Source of the DNA: Ruegeria sp. YS9
Lineage (GTDB): Bacteria; Pseudomonadota; Alphaproteobacteria; Rhodobacterales; Rhodobacteraceae
Reading direction: 5' to 3'
Length of the DNA: 64,000 nt
Assembly (NCBI RefSeq): GCF_024628725.1
Contig: NZ_CP102410.1
Location: 682,001 to 746,000 of the forward strand
Below, one piece after another: positions 25,863 to 34,513 of the stretch (its first letter is position 1; each line of letters opens with the position of its first letter). A program made the position numbers and the translations under genes. The notes under the pieces were generated by a model. It saw nothing but the letters and a program-made list of their open reading frames with translations, ran no database searches and was not told the DNA's origin.

Positions 25863-27256
25863 TTCATGGCCTCCCACACGTCCCGGATCACGTCCGCAGC
25901 CATCAACACGTCGTCGCGGGTGGTATCGAACTGCCCGACCTGAAAGCGGATGATCTTGCGGCCGTCGAACATGCCCTGCGTCAGGTAAATCCGGCCATCG
26001 TCATTCAGCGCGTCCACCAGACGCTGCTGCTGTGCATCGTCCCCGGGACAGCGGAAGGAAAACAGGCTGAGGATTGGGCCGGTTGTGATCTCGAACCCCT
26101 CGATCGCACAAATCATTTCCGCCAGTTCGCCGGCCCATGCCACATGGTTGCGGATCCGTTCGCGCAATCCCTCCAACCCGTAGGAACGCAACAGGAACCA
26201 GATTTTCAACGCCCGGAACCTGCGGCCCAGAGGGATGGTCCACTCAGAGTAATTCGTCACTTCCGCACCGGTCGTCTTGAGGTATTCCGGTTCGATTTTC
26301 AGCGTATCAAGCTGGGGCGTGGCGTCCTTCAGGAACTGGATGGCACAATCGAATTGCGCGCCCATCCATTTATGCGGGTTGAAGACAATGCTGTCATAGC
26401 GACCGGCCCCCTGCCACAAAGCCTTGCGAAATTCCGGGCAGATCATGGCCGATCCTGCCCAGGCGGCGTCGAGATGGGTGTAGAGGTCGTGTTTTTGCGC
26501 AATGTCAGCCACGGCCATAAGGTCGTCGCAGGCCCCCACTCCTGTGCCGCCGGTAATGGCAACGATCCCGGCCGGAATATGCCCGGCGGCAATGTCATTC
26601 TGAATGGCGGCCTCGAGCGCCGAGGGAACAATCCCGAAATTCGGCCCCTGCGTGGGCAACTTGACCAGATTGTCCTGACCGATCCCGGCAACCCAGCAGG
26701 CCCGGTCGATCGACGAATGCACCTGGTCCGAACAATAGATCCGCAATGCCCCCTTGGCGTTCAGGCCTTCACGGTTGCCGGTAAAGCCGGTGGCCCGTTC
26801 CCGCATGGTCAGCACCGCTGATAAAGTCGCTGAAGAGGCGCTGTCCTGAATGACGCCGGTCATGCCCTCGGGCAATCCAAGAGCCTGCCGCAGCCAGTCG
26901 ACCATGACGCCCTCGACCTCGGTCGCGGCAGGCGAGGTCTGCCACAACATGCATTGGGCCGCGATTGTCGTCACAAGCATCTCGGCCAACATGGACGGGG
27001 GCGCGGCATTGGCCGGGAAATAGGCGAAAAAGCGTGGATGCTGCCAATGTGTGATGCCCGGCATCACGATCCGTTCGAAATCGGCCATGATGGCGTCCAT
27101 CGGCTCGCCTGTCTCAGGTGGCACCGGCACAAGCTGGGCCGCGATTTCCCCCGGCGCGGTCTGCGCCCGCACGGGAAGTTCAGCAAGTGTCTTGTGATAA
27201 TCCGCCGCCCATTTCGAGATGTGCTGACCCCAATACGAAAACGTGTCCCAGTTCAT
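25859..27256 (-). CDS. PLP-dependent aromatic L-amino acid decarboxylase (group II)
   Basis: A 465-residue group II decarboxylase of the DOPA/tyrosine/tryptophan decarboxylase type. Key residues are His180 stacking on PLP (DQVHSSIDRA), Asp263 (THLDAAWAGSAMICPE) and the PLP lysine Lys296 (FNPHKWMGAQFD). The N-terminal HPRFFAYFPANAAPPSMLAEM is the usual substrate-pocket segment. It is embedded in the hpa operon, overlapping hpaG by 4 bp, and so is probably co-regulated with catechol-ring cleavage. The likely substrate is L-DOPA or L-tyrosine, giving an amine that can feed the pathway. It is not part of the classical hpa set. Confidence 0.88.
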   Translation of the reverse strand: MNWDTFSYWGQHISKWAADYHKTLAELPVRAQTAPGEIAAQLVPVPPETGEPMDAIMADFERIVMPGITHWQHPRFFAYFPANAAPPSMLAEMLVTTIAAQCMLWQTSPAATEVEGVMVDWLRQALGLPEGMTGVIQDSASSATLSAVLTMRERATGFTGNREGLNAKGALRIYCSDQVHSSIDRACWVAGIGQDNLVKLPTQGPNFGIVPSALEAAIQNDIAAGHIPAGIVAITGGTGVGACDDLMAVADIAQKHDLYTHLDAAWAGSAMICPEFRKALWQGAGRYDSIVFNPHKWMGAQFDCAIQFLKDATPQLDTLKIEPEYLKTTGAEVTNYSEWTIPLGRRFRALKIWFLLRSYGLEGLRERIRNHVAWAGELAEMICAIEGFEITTGPILSLFSFRCPGDDAQQQRLVDALNDDGRIYLTQGMFDGRKIIRFQVGQFDTTRDDVLMAADVIRDVWEAMK

Positions 27257-27314
27257 CTACTGATTTTCCTTTGTGACGGGATCACCGCCAAATCCTTTTG
27301 TTCCGTTGCGTGCG

Positions 27315-28157
27315 TCACACCGAAAAGCTGACATTTGCCTGACCGGTGCCAGAGCTGCCGAAATACGGGGTATAGATGTCAATCTCGCCCTTGTAACTTC
27401 CCCAACCCAATGCACCAAACAGCAAGGCAGTGTCATTCATGGCGCATTCGCCAGTGCATTTCTTTGCATAGTCCGGCAGCATCTCAAGAAACTCTTCAAA
27501 TCGGCCCTGCTGCCACAGCTCCAGAACGCGCATGTCCATCTGGCGGTTGAACTCGCCGTTCACGGCGTTCAGCCCGTCGACCGAGCGTTCATTCGGTGTG
27601 AAGTCGTGGCTGAGCGAGCCGGACGCCAGAATGGATACATTGCGGTCCGAACGTCGGATGCCTTCGGCAATGGCCTCGCCCCAGGCCCGGTTTTCCGCAA
27701 TCGACGAGAATTGATTGACTGCCACCGGCAATACCCGGGCATTCACACCGTCGTTGATGAAATGCATCGGCAGCAGGGTGCCGTATTCCATGCCCATGTC
27801 GGGGTGCGAATGGCCCAGCGCCCGCTCTCCCCGCTCGCGCAGAACGTCAAGGATGGTTTCCCCAAGTTCATGATCGCCGCGATAGTCGAACTCCATATCC
27901 GCCAACATATGCGGCAGTTCGTGACTGATGAACCGGCCCTTGTGATGTTCCTTCGTGTTCAGGTGAAACCCTTGATTGGTGATCCAATGGGTGTCGAACA
28001 CGATGAACGTCTCGACCCCGCGGTCAATCGCGTCCTGACGCAGGCGCCCGTACCCATCAATGGCGGATTGCCGGATGCCCTTGTATTTTGGCATCGTGTG
28101 GGACATCCAGATGCTGGGCACATGCGTAATCTTTGCGGCCTGTACTATCTTTCCCAT
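27315..28157 (-). CDS. hpaD: 3,4-dihydroxyphenylacetate 2,3-dioxygenase (class III extradiol, LigB family)
   Basis: A 280-residue ring-cleaving dioxygenase of the LigB superfamily, similar in length to E. coli HpaD (283). Iron-binding histidines are expected in VPSIWMSHT and ETFIVFDTHW near the N-terminus, and a later acid in ECAMNDTALLFGALGW. It opens homoprotocatechuate next to the hydroxyls to give 5-carboxymethyl-2-hydroxymuconate semialdehyde. The ATG at 28157 has an excellent ribosome site (GAGGAGGAATTGCC). It lies between hpaE and the decarboxylase. Confidence 0.92.
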   Translation of the reverse strand: MGKIVQAAKITHVPSIWMSHTMPKYKGIRQSAIDGYGRLRQDAIDRGVETFIVFDTHWITNQGFHLNTKEHHKGRFISHELPHMLADMEFDYRGDHELGETILDVLRERGERALGHSHPDMGMEYGTLLPMHFINDGVNARVLPVAVNQFSSIAENRAWGEAIAEGIRRSDRNVSILASGSLSHDFTPNERSVDGLNAVNGEFNRQMDMRVLELWQQGRFEEFLEMLPDYAKKCTGECAMNDTALLFGALGWGSYKGEIDIYTPYFGSSGTGQANVSFSV

Positions 28158-28211
28158 GGCAATTCCTCCTCGTGAAATGGGCTTGCCCCAGCCGGGGTCG
28201 GCCTATGGGAT

Positions 28212-29720
28212 CTACTTACCCAACTGCATGATCTTGTGCTGACCGGTGGCAAAGCCGATGTGTTTCTGTTCCATATAGAATTCAAAGCTCCAGTCGCCGC
28301 CATCCCGGCCGATGCCGGACGCCTTGACCCCACCGAACGGCGTTGGCAAGTGACGCACGTTCTCGGAATTCACCCAGATCATTCCAGCCTCCAGCCTGTC
28401 TGTAAACCGAAGCGCGCGGGTCAGATCATTGGTCCAGACATAACCGGTCAGGCCATAGGGCGTGTCGTTGGCGATCTCCAGCGCCTCATCCTCGGTCGAG
28501 AACGGGATAGAGGTCAGGACAGGGCCAAATATCTCTTCCCGGGCGATGCGCATCTGGTTGGTGGCATTGGTGAACAGGGTCGGCCGGACGAAATAGCCCA
28601 CATCCCCCACCTTGACACCACCAGCGGCGACAGTTGCGCCATCTTCCTTGGCGATGTCGAAATAGCTCGTGACCTTGGTGTAGTGTTCTTCGGTCACCAA
28701 CGGCCCGATCTCGGTCTCGGGGTCCAAGGGGTGACCTACCTTGATGTTGTTGACGCGTTCAATCAGTCTGGCTTCGAAGTCTTCCTTGATCGTGTCCTGC
28801 ACCAAAAGCCGCGAAGACGAGGTGCAGCGCTCGCCATTGATCGAATAGATCATGAAGATCACGGCATCCAACGCGCGGTCCAGATCCGCATCGTCAAACA
28901 CGACAACCGGGTTTTTTCCACCCAGTTCCAGATGGTTGCGCTTGTGGGTATCTGCGCCTTGCTTGACGATCAGACTGCCGGTACGGCTTTCGCCCACAAA
29001 GGCAATGGCCTTGATCAGCGCATGCTCGCACAAAGCCTTGCCAGCGTCGGGGCCAAATCCGTTGACCGTGTTCAGCACACCTTTGGGCAGCCCTGCCTGT
29101 TCGGCGATTTCCACCAGAAGGCGGGCCGTCAGAGGGGAATCCTCGGCGGGTTTGTGAACCACCGTGCAACCCGCAGCCAGGGCCGGCGCGATCTTCCAGG
29201 TCGACAGCATGAACGGCGTGTTCCATGGGGTGATCACGCCGACCGGGCCAATCGGCACACGGGTCGTCACATTCATCAGCGTCGGAGACTTCAGGTGCTG
29301 CCCATCCCGCGCCTGTATCACCTGATCCGCGAAATACCGGAAGTTCTCTGCCCCGCGCAAAGCTGCCTTTGACATGAAACGCAGGGTCTGCCCCGTGTCC
29401 CAGCACTCGCACAGCGCTATTTCCTCGGCGCGCGCTTCTATGGCATCAGCCACATTCAACAAGATGCGACGGCGTTGGGTGGCGGGCATGTCTCGCCATT
29501 CGGCAAAGGCTGCGTGGGCGGCCTGGGCCGCCGCGTCGATGTCAACTGCCGTGCCATGGGCAACATCACAGATCACGGATTTATCGACGGGCGAGACCGA
29601 CTGAAACACCCCGGCAGATCCGTCCCGGTCTTCACCCGCGATACGGTTGCGGATGCCCGTTTCCCGGAACCGGTCCAGAAAGCCGTTCAGCTTTTCGATG
29701 TTTGTGTCCAGTGCGCTCAT
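28212..29720 (-). CDS. hpaE: 5-carboxymethyl-2-hydroxymuconate semialdehyde dehydrogenase
   Basis: A 502-residue NAD-dependent aldehyde dehydrogenase. It has the catalytic Glu region LELGGKNPVVVFDDAD and the nucleophile segment INGERCTSSSRLL, both in the HpaE form, plus GVITPWNTPFMLSTWKIAPA in the NAD-binding domain. It oxidises the HpaD product. The start lies 3 bp after the hpaF stop, and GGAGACCTGACGC serves as ribosome site. Length and motifs fit HpaE (488-502 residues). Confidence 0.93.
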   Translation of the reverse strand: MSALDTNIEKLNGFLDRFRETGIRNRIAGEDRDGSAGVFQSVSPVDKSVICDVAHGTAVDIDAAAQAAHAAFAEWRDMPATQRRRILLNVADAIEARAEEIALCECWDTGQTLRFMSKAALRGAENFRYFADQVIQARDGQHLKSPTLMNVTTRVPIGPVGVITPWNTPFMLSTWKIAPALAAGCTVVHKPAEDSPLTARLLVEIAEQAGLPKGVLNTVNGFGPDAGKALCEHALIKAIAFVGESRTGSLIVKQGADTHKRNHLELGGKNPVVVFDDADLDRALDAVIFMIYSINGERCTSSSRLLVQDTIKEDFEARLIERVNNIKVGHPLDPETEIGPLVTEEHYTKVTSYFDIAKEDGATVAAGGVKVGDVGYFVRPTLFTNATNQMRIAREEIFGPVLTSIPFSTEDEALEIANDTPYGLTGYVWTNDLTRALRFTDRLEAGMIWVNSENVRHLPTPFGGVKASGIGRDGGDWSFEFYMEQKHIGFATGQHKIMQLGK

Positions 29721-29723
29721 GCG

Positions 29724-30122
29724 TCAGGTCTCCTGCGTGGTCGCCGACAGGTGGTCGCGGATCGTACCGGCCTTGGGCGACAGCTTGGGGTCGATGTCAC
29801 GCATCTCAAGCGAGAGCGCGATGGAATGCCGTGAAAAAACCGGCGCCAGATATGCTTTGACCGCCTCGAATATGCGCTGGGTGGCGTCTTGTTTGACATC
29901 CGCGGATCGGCCTGCCCGCAGGCGGATCGAGATATCAATGAACCCATGCGCCGGGTTGCCGTCCGCTATGGCGTAATGATCGACCCGCGTCGCCCGCACA
30001 CGAATGCCGGGCATCGGAAAGGTCTCGATCCCGGCCGCCGTTGCCCGAATGCACTCGCACAGGCCACCCATGTCGATCGTTTCTTCCAGATTTCCGGAAT
30101 ATTCGACGTGGAAGTGAGGCAT
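29724..30122 (-). CDS. hpaF: 5-carboxymethyl-2-hydroxymuconate delta-isomerase
   Basis: A 132-residue tautomerase-fold isomerase. The start MPHFHVEYSGNLEE gives proline as residue 2; after Met removal this Pro is the catalytic base, so the ATG at 30122 (behind AAAGGAGAGATC) is preferred over the longer frame. It converts the HpaE product to the 2-oxo isomer used by HpaG. It is first in the operon, next to the regulator region. Confidence 0.92.
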   Translation of the reverse strand: MPHFHVEYSGNLEETIDMGGLCECIRATAAGIETFPMPGIRVRATRVDHYAIADGNPAHGFIDISIRLRAGRSADVKQDATQRIFEAVKAYLAPVFSRHSIALSLEMRDIDPKLSPKAGTIRDHLSATTQET

Positions 30123-30136
30123 GATCTCTCCTTTAT

Positions 30137-30174
30137 TAGTTAACATGTTTAGTTTTTAATGCGCCCCCTGTCAA
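30137..30174 (-). promoter_or_regulatory. Promoter and probable HpaR operator for the hpa operon
   Basis: On the minus strand a TTGACA -35 box (30169-30174) is followed, after exactly 17 bp, by TAAACA (30146-30151) as -10. The -10 overlaps an imperfect dyad around AACATGTT (30137-30154). A MarR-type protein bound here would block the promoter. Confidence 0.6.
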
Positions 30175-30178
30175 GAGA

Positions 30179-30190
30179 TTGCTTTGTTAA
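30179..30190 (-). promoter_or_regulatory. TTAACAAAGCAA motif shared with the IclR/TTT promoter
   Basis: Read on the minus strand, TTAACAAAGCAA lies just upstream of the hpa -35 box. The identical 12-mer occurs at 32913-32924 in the promoter region between the IclR gene and tctC. A shared regulator for both operons is possible. Confidence 0.4.
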
Positions 30191-30227
30191 TCTTTGCAAT
30201 TCCCGGAACGGCGTTCTAGAAGGCCGC

Positions 30228-30668
30228 ATGAACACTCACAGCCATTCCAAAAGCACCGCCCGGTCCCTTCCGATCGCGCTGCTACGAGCCCGCGAAACCG
30301 TCATGGCTCCGATCCGGGACATGCTGCAAGGGATCCAGCTGACCGAGCAGAAATGGCGCATCCTGCGTGTTCTGGACGAGCTGGGCGAAGTGGAGCAAAG
30401 CACCATCGCGCACGAGGCATGCCTGCTGCTGCCCAGCGTGACCCGCATTTTGCGCACGATGGAGGCCGACGGCCAGATCACCCGCCGTCAGGATAGTGAC
30501 GACAAGCGCCGCACCATGGTCAAGATCACCGAAGCAGGCCGCACCATCCTCAGGGAAAACCTGGCTACATCACTCGCCATCTCCAGCAATATCGAAGCGC
30601 AGATGGGCAAGGAGAAACTGGATCAGCTGCTGGACCTGCTAGAGGAGCTGCAAGCCATCAAAGTCTGA
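30228..30668 (+). CDS. hpaR: MarR-family regulator HpaR
   Basis: A 146-residue MarR protein with the winged-helix region LTEQKWRILRVLDELGEVEQ, LLPSVTRILRTMEADGQITR and the wing QDSDDKRRTMVKIT. E. coli HpaR, the repressor of the homoprotocatechuate operon, has a similar length. It is divergent from hpaF across a 105-bp region. The ATG at 30228 follows AGAAGG; longer upstream frames lack a site. The inducer is expected to be 4-hydroxyphenylacetate or homoprotocatechuate. Confidence 0.88.
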   Translation: MNTHSHSKSTARSLPIALLRARETVMAPIRDMLQGIQLTEQKWRILRVLDELGEVEQSTIAHEACLLLPSVTRILRTMEADGQITRRQDSDDKRRTMVKITEAGRTILRENLATSLAISSNIEAQMGKEKLDQLLDLLEELQAIKV

Positions 30669-30692
30669 CCCCGCCAGGTTCCGACGGGGTCG
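30668..30692. terminator. Hairpin between convergent hpaR and aminotransferase genes
   Basis: GACCCCG and CGGGGTC pair perfectly over 7 bp around an 11-nt loop, starting at the hpaR stop codon. There is no T-tract, so efficiency is uncertain. Confidence 0.4.
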
Positions 30693-30701
30693 GTTGGCCG
30701 C

Positions 30702-32054
30702 CTACAAAGTGGCAAGACCGGTATCCAGCGCCGACAGAATTTTTGCCACATCTTCCGAAGTGACGATCAGCGGCGGCGACAGAATGATGTTGTTGCCAGA
30801 CACACGCACCATCACGCCATCTTCGTATGCGGCTTTCTGAACCTGAAGCGGCAGGTGTTTTGCGACCGGCGCCTTGGTCTCCCGGTCCGAAACCAGTTCC
30901 AATGCACACATCAGCCCCTCGCCGCCCCGCACGTCCCCGATCGCGTCGTGCTTGTCGGCCAGCTTTTGCAAGCCGGCAAACAACTCGTCCCCACGCGCAG
31001 CAGCGTTTTCCCAGATCCGCAGGCGGTTGATCTCGGACAGGGCGGCCAAAGCTGCGGCCGCCCCGACCGGATGGCCGGAATAGGTATACCCCTGATCGAC
31101 GGATGCCAGACCCGTGGTGTCACTTTCAAAAACCTCTGCGACCGCACCGGAAATCATGGCCGCGCCAAAAGGGAAATACCCGTTGGTGATCGCCTTGGCC
31201 GTCGTCATGATATCCGGCTGGACGCCCCAGTGCCGCGTACCGCTCTCGCTGCCGGTGCGACCAAAAGCGGTGATGATCTCGTCCGAGATCAGCAGGATGC
31301 CGTGCCTGGAACAGACCTCGCGCACCATGGGCATGAAGCTCTTGTGTGGCGGGATCACACCCCCGGCCCCCAGCACCGGCTCCATGATGAAGGCCGCCAC
31401 AGTGTTTGCACCCTGAAACGCGATCTCGGCCTCAAGCGCCTTGACGCAAAGCTGCGCCAGACGCTCGGGGTCGGTTTCGTCAAACGGGTTGCGATAAGTC
31501 CACGGTGCGGGCACGTGGAAACAGCCGGGCATCATCGGCTCATACACCGCGCGGAATTTCTGGTTGCCGTTGACAGAGGCGGCAGCAAAATGGGTGCCGT
31601 GATAACCCTGCTTCAGGCTGATGAACTTGGTGCGCCCTGCTTCACCCCGGACCTTGTGAAATTGACGCGCAAGTTTCAGAGCTATTTCGACCGAATCCGA
31701 CCCCCCCGACGTAAAGAATGAACGGGTCAGCCCGTCGGCCTCGAAGAACTGGGCCAGCTCATAGGACAGCTCGATCGCCTTGTCGTTGCTGGTGCCGCGA
31801 AAGGTCGAGTAATAGGGCAGCGCATTCAGTTGATCCGCTATGGCCTGTTTCACCGGTTCACAGGAATAGCCCAGATTGACGTTCCACAACCCCCCTACGG
31901 CGTCCAGCGCCGTGTGACCATCGACATCAGTGATGTTGACCCCCTCACCACCGCTGAGAATGGTCGGCGGGTTCTTCCGGCTGTCGGCGGGATGCGCCAT
32001 CGGGTGCCAGAAGTACCGGGCGTTGTTTTCCTTCAGAAAGTTGGAGTCTTTCAT
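30702..32054 (-). CDS. Class III omega-aminotransferase
   Basis: A 450-residue PLP-dependent fold-I aminotransferase. Segments are AVGGLWNVNLGYS, FFTSGGSDSVEIALKLARQF, HGILLISDEIITAFGRTG and the PLP-lysine region MTTAKAITNGYFPFGA. Proteins of this type take terminal amino groups from amines or omega-amino acids to pyruvate. The start at 32054 follows GGAGACCCGCGAC. It lies 34 bp after the IclR gene on the same strand and converges with hpaR. Because a decarboxylase sits in the neighbouring hpa operon, it could deaminate dopamine or tyramine; a link to the TTT operon is equally possible. Confidence 0.87.
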   Translation of the reverse strand: MKDSNFLKENNARYFWHPMAHPADSRKNPPTILSGGEGVNITDVDGHTALDAVGGLWNVNLGYSCEPVKQAIADQLNALPYYSTFRGTSNDKAIELSYELAQFFEADGLTRSFFTSGGSDSVEIALKLARQFHKVRGEAGRTKFISLKQGYHGTHFAAASVNGNQKFRAVYEPMMPGCFHVPAPWTYRNPFDETDPERLAQLCVKALEAEIAFQGANTVAAFIMEPVLGAGGVIPPHKSFMPMVREVCSRHGILLISDEIITAFGRTGSESGTRHWGVQPDIMTTAKAITNGYFPFGAAMISGAVAEVFESDTTGLASVDQGYTYSGHPVGAAAALAALSEINRLRIWENAAARGDELFAGLQKLADKHDAIGDVRGGEGLMCALELVSDRETKAPVAKHLPLQVQKAAYEDGVMVRVSGNNIILSPPLIVTSEDVAKILSALDTGLATL

Positions 32055-32088
32055 GTCGCGGGTCTCCGAATGTTGAATCCACCCCGGG

Positions 32089-32868
32089 TCACGGGTGGAA
32101 TCCGGTTGGAAAGGAGTCGGGCAACTGGCCGCCAAAACCGGCAGTCAGATCAGCCGAAAGTGAATGCAAAGTTGACAGTATTGCCGGAAGGCGGTCGCTG
32201 GTTGCTCGGGTTTCCGGGACAGCTATCGCGATGGTTCCCAACGCGATTTGATCGATGCCGAAGATCGGCGCGGCATATCCAAAAACGCCATCTTCGTAAC
32301 TGCCACGGCTGTCGGCCCAGCCTGAAACTCTGATCTTTGCGACCCGTTCCTTGATGAGCTTCGGATCAGTAAGCGTGGCTTGTGTAAACCGTGCCTGCAC
32401 GTCCTGATCCAACTGCTCCAAAAGGTGAGCCGGCCCGAAACTGAGCATGCACAGACCGGAAGCCGTCGCATTGAGCGGAAGCATCTCGCTGGGATCAAGA
32501 CTGACACGAACACTGTGCTGCGTTGTTTCCACCACAAGCGCCGTCTGCAACCCCGTTTTCTCCAGCACGGACAGATGCAGGGATTCACCGACCACCTGCA
32601 TAGCGGCCTGCATTTTTTGACGCGCGTCCTCAATGCCGGGTCTGGCGATCTCTCGCAGCGCGGCCAAACGCAAAGCCGCCGGCCCGATCGCATAGGATTT
32701 CGTCATCGGGTTCTGTTCGATCAACCCGAACTCCTCAAGCGCGCGCAGGTGCCGCAACGCCGTTGCTTTGTTCAGCCCGGACAACCGCGCCAGGTGACTC
32801 AGCCCGATCTCAGGGCGGGCATTGGAAAAGTAGTCCAGCATTTTTAGGGCGTTAAGGGCTGTACCCAT
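32089..32868 (-). CDS. IclR-family transcriptional regulator
   Basis: A 259-residue IclR protein. It has an N-terminal winged helix (LSHLARLSGLNKATALRHLR, then ALEEFGLIEQ) and a C-terminal GAF-like effector domain (around LHLSVLEKTGLQTALVVETT and LPLNATASGLCMLSF). It is divergent from tctC across 108 bp that hold an inverted repeat, and upstream of the omega-aminotransferase on the same strand. It probably controls the TTT-dehydrogenase-kinase operon and perhaps the aminotransferase. Confidence 0.9.
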   Translation of the reverse strand: MGTALNALKMLDYFSNARPEIGLSHLARLSGLNKATALRHLRALEEFGLIEQNPMTKSYAIGPAALRLAALREIARPGIEDARQKMQAAMQVVGESLHLSVLEKTGLQTALVVETTQHSVRVSLDPSEMLPLNATASGLCMLSFGPAHLLEQLDQDVQARFTQATLTDPKLIKERVAKIRVSGWADSRGSYEDGVFGYAAPIFGIDQIALGTIAIAVPETRATSDRLPAILSTLHSLSADLTAGFGGQLPDSFPTGFHP

Positions 32869-32912
32869 GTGCGTGTGGTCCTCTTGCTCAGGTAATACTT
32901 GACAGAACTAAC

Positions 32913-32939
32913 TTAACAAAGCAACATTATTATTGTTAA
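32913..32939 (+). promoter_or_regulatory. Inverted repeat TTAACAA...TTGTTAA, probable IclR operator
   Basis: Two 7-bp perfect inverted arms (32913-32919 and 32933-32939) are separated by 13 bp in the region between the IclR gene and tctC. A TTGACA box lies just upstream at 32899-32904, so the repeat falls over the promoter of the TTT operon. Confidence 0.55.
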
Positions 32940-32976
32940 CGAGGTTCAAATATTGAACCACGAACGGGAGGTGTCA

Positions 32977-33906
32977 ATGAAGAAATTTCTAACAGCCGCC
33001 GCTTTTGCGGCTTCGGCCACTGCCGCACTGGCAGAGTACCCTGAAAAGCCGGTAAGTTTTGTCGTCCCCTGGCCTCCGGGTGATCTGGAAGATGTCCTTA
33101 CCCGGATGATCGCCGACGAATTCCAGGCCATGTACGGTGTGCCTGCCGCTGTCGTGAACAAACCCGGCGGCGGAGGCGGCCCATTCCCCGGCGCGGTCGA
33201 GGTGGCAACCGCCCCTGCGGATGGCTACACCATCGGCTCATTCGTCATCGGCGTACCTGTCATCGGCCCCGAAATCGGAATTCCCGAACTCAACCCGAAT
33301 CCTTTTGATCCAATTGGCATCTTCCTGACTTATCCCTTCGTCATCGCGGCCAGCAAAGACGCGCCGTTTTCAAGCTGGGAAGAACTGGCCGAACACGGCA
33401 AGGAAAACGACGTTGCGCTTGGCCATTTCGGATCGGTTCTGCCCCCCACACAGGTCACCTTTGCAGCTGCGGTCAGCAGCGGGTTCGACTTTGCCAGCGA
33501 AGCGGCCTTCGACGCACTGGATTGCAACACGCTGGCCTCAGGCGACGTGGATGTCATCAATACGACGCTACAGCTTATCCTTCCCTGCCTTGATCAGGTG
33601 AACGTCCTTGCCAGCATCGGCGGCGAGCGGATTTCACTGGTTCCGGATACGCCGACGATCGTGGAACTCAATCCGGACCTTCCATTGGCCCTTTGGAACG
33701 GGCTGTTTGTGCACAAGGACACGCCCGCCGACGCGCGTGAAAAGATCACGGCCGCCGCACAGAAAGCGTTGTCCTCGGACAAAGCCAAGAAGCTGGCTGA
33801 GGAAACCGGCGCCCTGATCTACTGGCAGGACCCGGACGCGTCCAAAGCTCAGATCGAGCAGGACAAAGCCTCTTTCGCCAAGATCGAAGAGATTCTGGGC
33901 GAATAA
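32977..33906 (+). CDS. tctC: Tripartite tricarboxylate transporter substrate-binding protein (TctC/Bug family)
   Basis: A 309-residue periplasmic Bug-type binding protein with a signal peptide (MKKFLTAAAFAASATAALA) and the family opening YPEKPVSFVVPWPPGD, then VVNKPGGGGGPFPGAVEVA in the ligand loop. The ATG at 32977 has a strong GGGAGGTGTC site; the TTG further upstream is less likely. It brings an unknown, probably charged, solute to TctA/TctB encoded downstream. An intrinsic-terminator-like hairpin after it fits the higher expression usual for binding proteins. Confidence 0.9.
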   Translation: MKKFLTAAAFAASATAALAEYPEKPVSFVVPWPPGDLEDVLTRMIADEFQAMYGVPAAVVNKPGGGGGPFPGAVEVATAPADGYTIGSFVIGVPVIGPEIGIPELNPNPFDPIGIFLTYPFVIAASKDAPFSSWEELAEHGKENDVALGHFGSVLPPTQVTFAAAVSSGFDFASEAAFDALDCNTLASGDVDVINTTLQLILPCLDQVNVLASIGGERISLVPDTPTIVELNPDLPLALWNGLFVHKDTPADAREKITAAAQKALSSDKAKKLAEETGALIYWQDPDASKAQIEQDKASFAKIEEILGE

Positions 33907-33914
33907 TCCGAAAG

Positions 33915-33949
33915 AGGCCCGGCAAGGCCAAACAACCCCGGGCCTTTTT
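33915..33949 (+). terminator. Terminator/attenuator between tctC and tctB
   Basis: AGGCCCGG and CCGGGCCT form an 8-bp stem followed at once by TTTT. Its place inside an operon suggests partial termination that leaves more tctC than tctBA mRNA. Confidence 0.75.
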
Positions 33950-33969
33950 CATTCAAACAGGAGGCCAAA

Positions 33970-34506
33970 ATGATCGCAAAGACGCTGCAAGACATGTTCC
34001 GACGGTATCGACGTCCGGGCGATATTGTCTTTGCCTTCCTTTTCTTCGGTTTCTCCCTGTTCCTCCTCAGCCAGATCGGCACTGAGACTCAGATCGTCAA
34101 ACGAACCAAGTGGTTTGCCCAGCCCGCCCTTTGGCCCAAGATTGCGATCTGGGGCATGGTTTTGTTCAGCGGCCTCCACTTGCTGAGCTCTTTCCTGTCC
34201 CCACGCATTCCCGGACGTTTGCGAGAGGTGACGTTCTGGTTGATGTCCATCGAATATGTTGCCTACTTCCTGATCTATGTCGTGGCGGTTCCGTGGCTTG
34301 GGTATCTGCCCTCCACCATGCTTTTTGCAGCCCTACTGACGATACGATTGGGATTTCGATTGCCTGGGGCTTTTTGCGTTGCACTTGCCTTCGGCGCGGT
34401 CGTGGCCGTCGTTTTCCGCGCGTTGCTTCAGGTGAACATTCCGGCCGGTCGGATATACGAATACCTGCCCGACGGGCTGCGCGCCTTTGCGCTGACCTAC
34501 CTGTGA
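33970..34506 (+). CDS. tctB: TTT transporter small membrane subunit (TctB family)
   Basis: A 178-residue membrane protein with about four hydrophobic segments (for example FAFLFFGFSLFLLS and YVAYFLIYVVAVPWLGYLPS), typical of TctB, a poorly conserved subunit recognised mainly by place and topology. An AGGAGG site precedes the ATG. It lies 7 bp before tctA. Confidence 0.85.
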   Translation: MIAKTLQDMFRRYRRPGDIVFAFLFFGFSLFLLSQIGTETQIVKRTKWFAQPALWPKIAIWGMVLFSGLHLLSSFLSPRIPGRLREVTFWLMSIEYVAYFLIYVVAVPWLGYLPSTMLFAALLTIRLGFRLPGAFCVALAFGAVVAVVFRALLQVNIPAGRIYEYLPDGLRAFALTYL

Positions 34507-34513
34507 GGCCAAG

